Assembly: GCA_021736965.1 (NCBI GenBank)
Contig: JAIPEV010000049.1
Span: 1 to 10,695 of the forward strand
Reading direction: 5' to 3'
DNA length: 10,695 bases
Source of the DNA: Halanaerobiales bacterium
Lineage (GTDB): Bacteria; Bacillota; Halanaerobiia; Halanaerobiales; M55B127
The position numbers and the translations under genes were made by a program. The notes under the pieces were generated by a model. It was not told the origin of the DNA. It worked only from the letters and a program-made list of their open reading frames with translations, and did no database searches. Shown here piece after piece: positions 6,432-10,695 of this stretch; position 1 is the first letter of the stretch; every line of letters begins with the position of its first letter.

Positions 6432-7031
6432 CTATAGATAATAAACTATAACAAGTTGAACTATACCAATTATAAAACCGATAAATCCACCGAGTACTTC
6501 AATGTGTTTTAACTCCTTGCCTGCTATTTCAAGGACTATACTTTCTAATTTAATAAAAGAAAAGGATTTAATTTTATCTTTTACTATCTCTTTTATTTTA
6601 ACTTGATCTTTCATTTTATCAATAATAGTTTCAATCCAATCTTCAAAGTTTGAATCAATCTCTTCTGTTATTATTTCAACAATAATTTCAGAACTTATAT
6701 CTTTTACTAATTGTGGTAAGATATACTTAAAGTTTTTATTTATCCTTTTTTGTACTGTTTCTTCGATTACCAGATTCAATTCATCTCTTATTAGATCTTG
6801 ATCAAGTTCTCTAATTATACTATCGAGCGATAAAAGATTTTGCTCAATACTTTCTGCAATACTTACAGCAAGTTCTTCTCTTCTTGAAGGTAAAAGCCCC
6901 TGAATCTTCATCTTAAGTATAGGTATATTTATTGGTTTTAATGGTCTAAAAAGCATTTTTACTGCAATGTAGTTCGTAAAATAGCCTATAACTGCTCCAA
7001 TAAAAGGTATTAATAAGTAATAGTAATTCAT
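6432..7031 (-). CDS. DUF445 family membrane protein (short form)
   Basis: A 199-residue protein with one hydrophobic helix at each end (about 3-23 and 178-198) and a long charged, mostly helical middle. The N-terminus, GAVIGYFTNYIAVKMLFRPLKP followed by GLLPSRREELA, is the signature of DUF445. Bacillus YheB is a longer relative of roughly 375 residues, so this is a short single-repeat form. The function is unknown; the layout suggests a membrane-anchored protein with a coiled or amphipathic central region. The ATG at 7031 has AAGGAG about 7 bases upstream. It starts just 13 bases after the tRNA terminator, leaving no room for a separate promoter, so expression may depend on read-through from the tRNA promoter. 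It lies 24 bases ahead of the radical SAM gene. Any tie to tungsten enzyme maturation is only positional. Confidence 0.88.
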   Translation of the reverse strand: MNYYYLLIPFIGAVIGYFTNYIAVKMLFRPLKPINIPILKMKIQGLLPSRREELAVSIAESIEQNLLSLDSIIRELDQDLIRDELNLVIEETVQKRINKNFKYILPQLVKDISSEIIVEIITEEIDSNFEDWIETIIDKMKDQVKIKEIVKDKIKSFSFIKLESIVLEIAGKELKHIEVLGGFIGFIIGIVQLVIVYYL

Positions 7032-7044
7032 ATTTATCTCCTTA

Positions 7045-7071
7045 AATAAAAAAATTCCCGGACAGCCGGGA
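7045..7071 (-). terminator. Intrinsic terminator of the tRNA operon
   Basis: The minus strand reads TCCCGG (7071-7066), loop CTGT, CCGGGA (7061-7056), then a run of mostly T (7055-7045). It lies 18 bases after the CCA end of tRNA-Val. The T run ends next to the ribosome binding site of the DUF445 gene, so read-through would feed that gene directly. Confidence 0.88.
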
Positions 7072-7089
7072 TACCTTGTTTAATGTTTC

Positions 7090-7166
7090 TGGTGTGGGTA
7101 AGTGGATTCGAACCACTGGCTTCTACGATGTCAACGTAGCGCTCTGACCAGCTGAGCTATACCCAC
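7090..7166 (-). tRNA. tRNA-Val (anticodon GAC)
   Basis: A 77-base cloverleaf with encoded CCA (7092-7090). The acceptor GTGGGTA pairs with TACCCAC, the D-stem is GCTC/GAGC, and the anticodon stem CTACG/CGTAG has loop TTGACAT (anticodon GAC at 7132-7130, reading GUC/GUU). The variable loop is AAGCC and the T-arm AGTGG-TTCGAAT-CCACT. All stems pair fully. It follows tRNA-Leu by 6 bases on the same transcript. Confidence 0.98.
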
Positions 7167-7172
7167 TTATAG

Positions 7173-7261
7173 TGGTGCCGGGGATCGGGCTCGAACCGAT
7201 ACGGGAAAAAATTCCCACCGGATTTTAAGTCCGATGCGTCTGCCAATTCCGCCACCCCGGC
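7173..7261 (-). tRNA. tRNA-Leu (anticodon UAA)
   Basis: An 89-base type II tRNA with encoded CCA (7175-7173). The acceptor GCCGGGG pairs with CCCCGGC. The anticodon loop CTTAAAA gives anticodon TAA (7227-7225), reading UUA/UUG. A long variable arm, GGGAA-TTTT-TTCCC, and the T-loop GTTCGAGC confirm the leucine class. It is the first gene of the two-tRNA transcript. Confidence 0.98.
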
Positions 7262-7292
7262 TTAATTATTATATCTAAGTGCAACAATAAAT

Positions 7293-7321
7293 ATTATAGC
7301 ATTATGGTATTATACTGTCAA
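7293..7321 (-). promoter_or_regulatory. Promoter of the tRNA-Leu/tRNA-Val operon
   Basis: A perfect -35 TTGACA (7321-7316), a 17-base spacer and a perfect -10 TATAAT (7298-7293) lie about 30 bases before the 5' end of tRNA-Leu. It is the only strong promoter visible between the signalling gene and the tungsten genes on this strand, so it may also supply the DUF445 and radical SAM genes by read-through. Confidence 0.93.
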
Positions 7322-7352
7322 GTAATACAACTAACACCTACTATCGATAGAC

Positions 7353-10349
7353 TTAAATTTTATTCTCTTTCATCATCTTAATAAAATGCTCTGAGAATAC
7401 TGGATCAAACTGACTACCTGATTTTCTTTTTATCTCTTTTAAAGCCTCCGCTTTTGAGATAGCCTTTTTATATATCCTTCCAGTTGTCATCACATCATAG
7501 GCATCCACAATACTAATTATTCGGGAAAGTAAGGGGATCTTGTTACCTTTTAACTTTCTAGGATAACCCTGACCATTCCAGTGTTCATGATGTGAAAGTA
7601 CTTCTTGAGCTATATGTGAAAAATCTTCAATCTCAGAACAAATTCTATATCCAATAGAAGGATGAGTTTTTATCTTTTCCCATTCTGCTTTATTTAGTTT
7701 TCCAGCTTTATTTAAAATTTCTTCACTTATTACTGTTTTACCTATATCATGTAACCTGGCTAATAATGACAGTCTATTTTTCTCTGAAATATCAAGTTTA
7801 GTTCTATCTCCTAACTTCTTAGCCAAAATTTCTAAACGCTCAGCATGCTCTTTTGTTTCATGGCTTTTTTCCTGTAGTGTCTGTAAAAGGATCTCAACAA
7901 TTTGACTTTTAGTACTTTCACTTTCAAGTAATTTATCTTTATACATCATATCTTCAGAAATCTTAAATAGATTTTGTATTTCTATTTTAGAACTATCTTT
8001 AATACTATAACCTACTGCTATTGAAATAGGTATTTCCTTTTCATCACCAATACTAACTCGTTGATCAATATTTTTAATTCTTTGATATAATTTTAATGCT
8101 TTTTCTTTACTGGTATTGTTCAGTAAAATAACAATCTGATCACCACCCCAACGAGCAATAATATCTTCTTTTCTAAAAGTGTTTTTTAGTACTTCAGCTG
8201 TTTTTTGTAAAAATATATCACCTACATTATGACCATAAGTATCATTAATCAGTTTAAGACCATTTAAATCAGCCATGATTAAAACAATCGGTAACTGTCT
8301 TTTTACATCAAGTCTTTTTATTTCCTCTTCAAAGTAGGCCCTGTTATATAACCCGGTAAGCGAGTCATGAAAGCTTAATTGTTTGATCTGTTCCTCTCTA
8401 TTTTTTCGTTCAGTAATATCATTATAGATTGCATAACCTCCCAGAAACTCACCGTCAATATTTACAGGTATTCCTTTTATGATGCATTCAATTGGATTGC
8501 CATCTCGGTCATATCTAGTATCTTCTATTTCAACATATTCACCCTTTAATAACTTATTTGTTAAACTCTTATCAGCTGAATCTTTTTTGCTCATATTCAT
8601 TACCTGATCTAAATCTCTACCTTTAATTTCTTCTATAGAGAATTTAAATAATTTTTCAAATGCTTGATTAATATCCACTACTTGATGTTTGTCATCTAAA
8701 ATAGCTATTGGATCTGAAGAATTATTATATAGACTATTTAACCATTTATTTTCTCTTTTTATTTTATTTTGGGTTTCTATTTTATCTGTAATATCTCTTC
8801 CTGCTCCATATAAATACTTTCCATCAGAATTTGAATACCATTCAAAATGACGATAACTTCCTTCCTTAGTTTTATATCTATTTAAGTTAACAACATTTTT
8901 ATGGTTTTTCTCTAATTTTTTAATTGATTTTCTCGTCTTTTTTATATCATCAGGATGAATGAACTCTTTGTAATGATGACCTATAATTTCTTCTTTACTA
9001 AAACCCAGAACTGATTGCCATGCTTTATTTGCTTTAATAATATTACCTTCAAGATCTGAGATAAATAATAGATCTGTTGAAATACTAAAAAAGTTTTCTA
9101 ATCTATCCTTTGCTTTAATTAATTCCTTTTTATATTTTATACTCTCAGTTATATCGGTAGACAATATAAATATTCCTTCATCAACAGGTCTAGATATTAT
9201 ATGAAACCATTTCTTAGACCCATCAAATAGGTCTATTTTATAGTTTTTTTCTTTTATAACTCTTTCATTCATACTTTCCTTTAATAGCTCAAATATTTCA
9301 GTATCTTTTATCTCTGGAAATACATTATATATTTTTTTACCAACTATATCAGTCTTTTCTAGATTAATCTGTTTGCAAAATGCATTGTTTACATATAGAT
9401 ATTCCCAATCAAAATTAATTATTTGACAGCCCTCTAACATAGTATTAAATAAGTTTCTAAAACGTTTCTCTGATTCCTTTAGCTTTTGTCTTGCCCTGTA
9501 CTTTTCAGTTATATCACTAAAGACTAAAATTACACCAAGAATTTCTCCTCGATCATTTTTTATTGGAGCAGCACTATCAACAATCTGTTTTTCAGTTCCA
9601 TCTTTTGACACCAAGGTTGTATCATTAGCCAGTCCAATAGTTTCACCTTCTTTTAAAACTTTTTGAACTGGATCTTTAATTAATTTATCGTTCTTTGTAT
9701 TCTTTATTTTAAATATATCTTTTAACTTTTTACCTTTTGCTTCTTTAATCTTCCAGCCAGTTAGTTCTTCTGCAGTATTGTTCATTTTAGTTATTTTAGC
9801 ATCATTGTCAGTAGTTATCACTCCATCACCAATCGAATACAATGTTATATTTAATCTTTTTTCTTTATTTTTTAACTCTTTATTTTGAAAGATAATTTTA
9901 AGATAACTCTCTATAATATCTTTCATACTTGTTAATAGTTTTTCTTCTTGCCCTTTATATCCATTCTCTTTAGAATCAAGTATACATACTGTTCCAAAGA
10001 TTTTATCATCAGGCCACTTTAAAGGAAAACCTAAATAAGAGATCATACCCAACTCAATATCAGGATTATCCTTCCATTTTTCATCTTTTGAGGCATTTGG
10101 TATCAGTAACATTTGATTTTTTTTAATTACAGTTTCACAGTAAAGGCCAGTTAGTTTTTCTCTATCACCAATCTGGTAAGGGTTACCATCACTATCACTT
10201 GATTTAAATACTTCTATATATGGAGGATCCGCTCTCATGATTAATGCAGCTGGAATATCTAATAGTTCTGCTATAATATTAACTAAATCCTGCCATTTCT
10301 TTTTTATATCACTCGGAATTAATATCTCATTTGTTTTTAATTGATTCAT
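7353..10349 (-). CDS. GAF-PAS(x4)-GGDEF-HD-GYP cyclic-di-GMP signalling protein
   Basis: A 998-residue cytosolic multi-sensor protein with no membrane segment. Domains: GAF (about 15-155), four PAS (about 165-285, 293-405, 416-525, 535-648), GGDEF (about 655-805) and HD-GYP (about 815-998). The HD-GYP domain looks active as a c-di-GMP phosphodiesterase: Glu831 and His835 (E-x3-H), HDIGK (867-871), His896, HHEHWNGQGYP (920-930) and Asp949 are all present; the extra Glu ligand suggests the three-metal type. The GGDEF domain keeps DLNGLK (Asp694) and the RxxD inhibitory site RKED (726-729), but its signature reads GGDQI (735-739), altered at the last two positions. Cyclase activity is therefore doubtful and a regulatory role possible. 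The ATG at 10349 has AAGGAGGA 6 bases upstream. It appears monocistronic; no convincing promoter or terminator is seen. The sensed signal is unknown. Confidence 0.95.
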   Translation of the reverse strand: MNQLKTNEILIPSDIKKKWQDLVNIIAELLDIPAALIMRADPPYIEVFKSSDSDGNPYQIGDREKLTGLYCETVIKKNQMLLIPNASKDEKWKDNPDIELGMISYLGFPLKWPDDKIFGTVCILDSKENGYKGQEEKLLTSMKDIIESYLKIIFQNKELKNKEKRLNITLYSIGDGVITTDNDAKITKMNNTAEELTGWKIKEAKGKKLKDIFKIKNTKNDKLIKDPVQKVLKEGETIGLANDTTLVSKDGTEKQIVDSAAPIKNDRGEILGVILVFSDITEKYRARQKLKESEKRFRNLFNTMLEGCQIINFDWEYLYVNNAFCKQINLEKTDIVGKKIYNVFPEIKDTEIFELLKESMNERVIKEKNYKIDLFDGSKKWFHIISRPVDEGIFILSTDITESIKYKKELIKAKDRLENFFSISTDLLFISDLEGNIIKANKAWQSVLGFSKEEIIGHHYKEFIHPDDIKKTRKSIKKLEKNHKNVVNLNRYKTKEGSYRHFEWYSNSDGKYLYGAGRDITDKIETQNKIKRENKWLNSLYNNSSDPIAILDDKHQVVDINQAFEKLFKFSIEEIKGRDLDQVMNMSKKDSADKSLTNKLLKGEYVEIEDTRYDRDGNPIECIIKGIPVNIDGEFLGGYAIYNDITERKNREEQIKQLSFHDSLTGLYNRAYFEEEIKRLDVKRQLPIVLIMADLNGLKLINDTYGHNVGDIFLQKTAEVLKNTFRKEDIIARWGGDQIVILLNNTSKEKALKLYQRIKNIDQRVSIGDEKEIPISIAVGYSIKDSSKIEIQNLFKISEDMMYKDKLLESESTKSQIVEILLQTLQEKSHETKEHAERLEILAKKLGDRTKLDISEKNRLSLLARLHDIGKTVISEEILNKAGKLNKAEWEKIKTHPSIGYRICSEIEDFSHIAQEVLSHHEHWNGQGYPRKLKGNKIPLLSRIISIVDAYDVMTTGRIYKKAISKAEALKEIKRKSGSQFDPVFSEHFIKMMKENKI

Positions 10350-10362
10350 CTAGATCCTCCTT

Positions 10363-10598
10363 CCCTTTAAAGTAATAATATGTTTAATCTATATCAATTA
10401 TAATTAATTATAAAAATCAAAAATCCTTTTTTTCTCTTTTCTTATACTGTACTATTTTTACATATATTTACAAAAACTTAGCTACATATAAAAAAATATC
10501 TCAATTTTAAATAATATTATTTAAAATTTTTTACAAAAAAAGCAAGGAACAGACTTATTTGAATCATTAAAAGAACATATGTTTACTATTTGAAATTA
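10363..10598. other. AT-rich divergent intergenic region with no gene seen
   Basis: The region lies between the ribosome binding site of the minus-strand signalling gene and the -35 of the plus-strand gene. It is extremely AT-rich, with no reading frame of note and no RNA I recognise. It contains a 16-bp palindrome (10398-10413) made only of A and T, several TATAAT-like hexamers without matching -35 boxes, and the 26-bp palindrome at 10503-10528. The promoter of the minus-strand gene must lie here, but I cannot place it. Confidence 0.6.
10503..10528. repeat. 26-bp perfect A/T palindrome
   Basis: The half-site AATTTTAAATAAT is followed directly by its exact reverse complement, with no spacer and no G or C. 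It could be a protein-binding site, a cruciform or a weak hairpin between divergent transcripts. The palindrome is certain; its function is unknown. Confidence 0.75.
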
Positions 10599-10627
10599 TT
10601 GACAACTAATATTAGTTTAAGTATACT
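10599..10627 (+). promoter_or_regulatory. Plus-strand promoter with palindromic spacer
   Basis: A -35 TTGACA (10599-10604), a 17-base spacer and a -10 TATACT (10622-10627) should start transcription near 10634, about 47 bases before the ATG at 10681. The spacer holds the perfect 14-bp palindrome AACTAATATTAGTT (10604-10617), placed where a repressor would block RNA polymerase. The promoter is strong by consensus; the operator role is inference. Confidence 0.8.
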
Positions 10628-10651
10628 GTTAATAAGAACTTACATATTTCA

Positions 10652-10662
10652 ATACGTCGTAT
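10652..10662. repeat. 11-bp inverted repeat in the 5' leader of the plus-strand gene
   Basis: ATACG-T-CGTAT lies between the inferred transcription start and the ribosome binding site. It is the only GC-containing symmetric element of this leader. It may be a second operator, but it is short enough to be chance. Confidence 0.4.
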
Positions 10663-10680
10663 AAATAAAAGGTGAGATAT

Positions 10681-10695
10681 ATGAAAAAATATATT
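10681..10695 (+). CDS. Start of a plus-strand gene, cut by window edge
   Basis: Only ATG and four further codons (Met-Lys-Lys-Tyr-Ile) are inside the window. The start is supported by AGGTGAG (10670-10676), 4 bases upstream, and by the strong promoter at 10599-10627. The Met-Lys-Lys opening would suit a signal peptide or membrane protein, but five residues do not allow any assignment. It is the only gene on this strand and diverges from the c-di-GMP signalling gene. Confidence 0.7.

Noticed and set aside
7341..7350. Palindrome CTATCGATAG just after the signalling gene stop
   Set aside because: Only 10 bp and not followed by a T run, so it is not a convincing terminator; too short to claim as a site.
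1..10695. CRISPR arrays, insertion sequences, phage or toxin-antitoxin genes
   Set aside because: No direct-repeat array, transposase, integrase or terminal repeat pair was found on either strand; the gene content looks like ordinary chromosome.

Overview
The window comes from an AT-rich anaerobic bacterium, probably a low-G+C Firmicute-type organism. Halanaerobiales-like is a guess from protein style, not something the sequence proves. Support comes from a T-box in front of thrS, strong TTGACA-17-TATAAT promoters, purine-rich ribosome binding sites, a tungsten-type aldehyde:ferredoxin oxidoreductase and a large GAF/PAS/GGDEF/HD-GYP protein. Every complete gene lies on the minus strand; only the last 15 bases begin a plus-strand gene.

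Reading in the direction of transcription (right to left): (1) 10349-7353 encodes a 998-residue soluble c-di-GMP signalling protein with GAF, four PAS, GGDEF and HD-GYP domains. (2) A perfect promoter at 7321-7293 drives tRNA-Leu(UAA) and tRNA-Val(GAC), followed by an intrinsic terminator. (3) Directly after that terminator come a DUF445 membrane protein and a SPASM radical SAM protein of the tungsten-oxidoreductase maturase type. (4) A 214-base gap holds a structured RNA that I read as a molybdenum/tungsten-cofactor (Moco/Tuco) riboswitch. (5) Then a tightly packed trio follows: aldehyde:ferredoxin oxidoreductase (AOR), a MoaD/ThiS-type sulfur carrier ending in Gly-Gly, and a ThiF/MoeB-type activating enzyme. 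(6) Last is thrS with its own promoter and T-box leader, cut by the left window edge.

The central module (about 7031-2118) is a self-contained tungsten-enzyme locus. The ThiF-like protein should adenylate the carrier, which donates sulfur for the pterin dithiolene. The AOR uses the resulting tungstopterin, and the radical SAM protein is the probable maturase. The riboswitch sits between maturase and AOR. Its closing stem (5025-5014 with 4903-4892) would bury the AOR ribosome binding site, so cofactor could shut off translation of AOR and, by coupling, of the carrier and E1 genes, while leaving the maturase untouched.

The right end (10350-10680) is a divergent, very AT-rich intergenic region. 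It holds a 26-bp perfect palindrome and a strong plus-strand promoter whose spacer contains a 14-bp palindrome, likely an operator for the gene starting at 10681.
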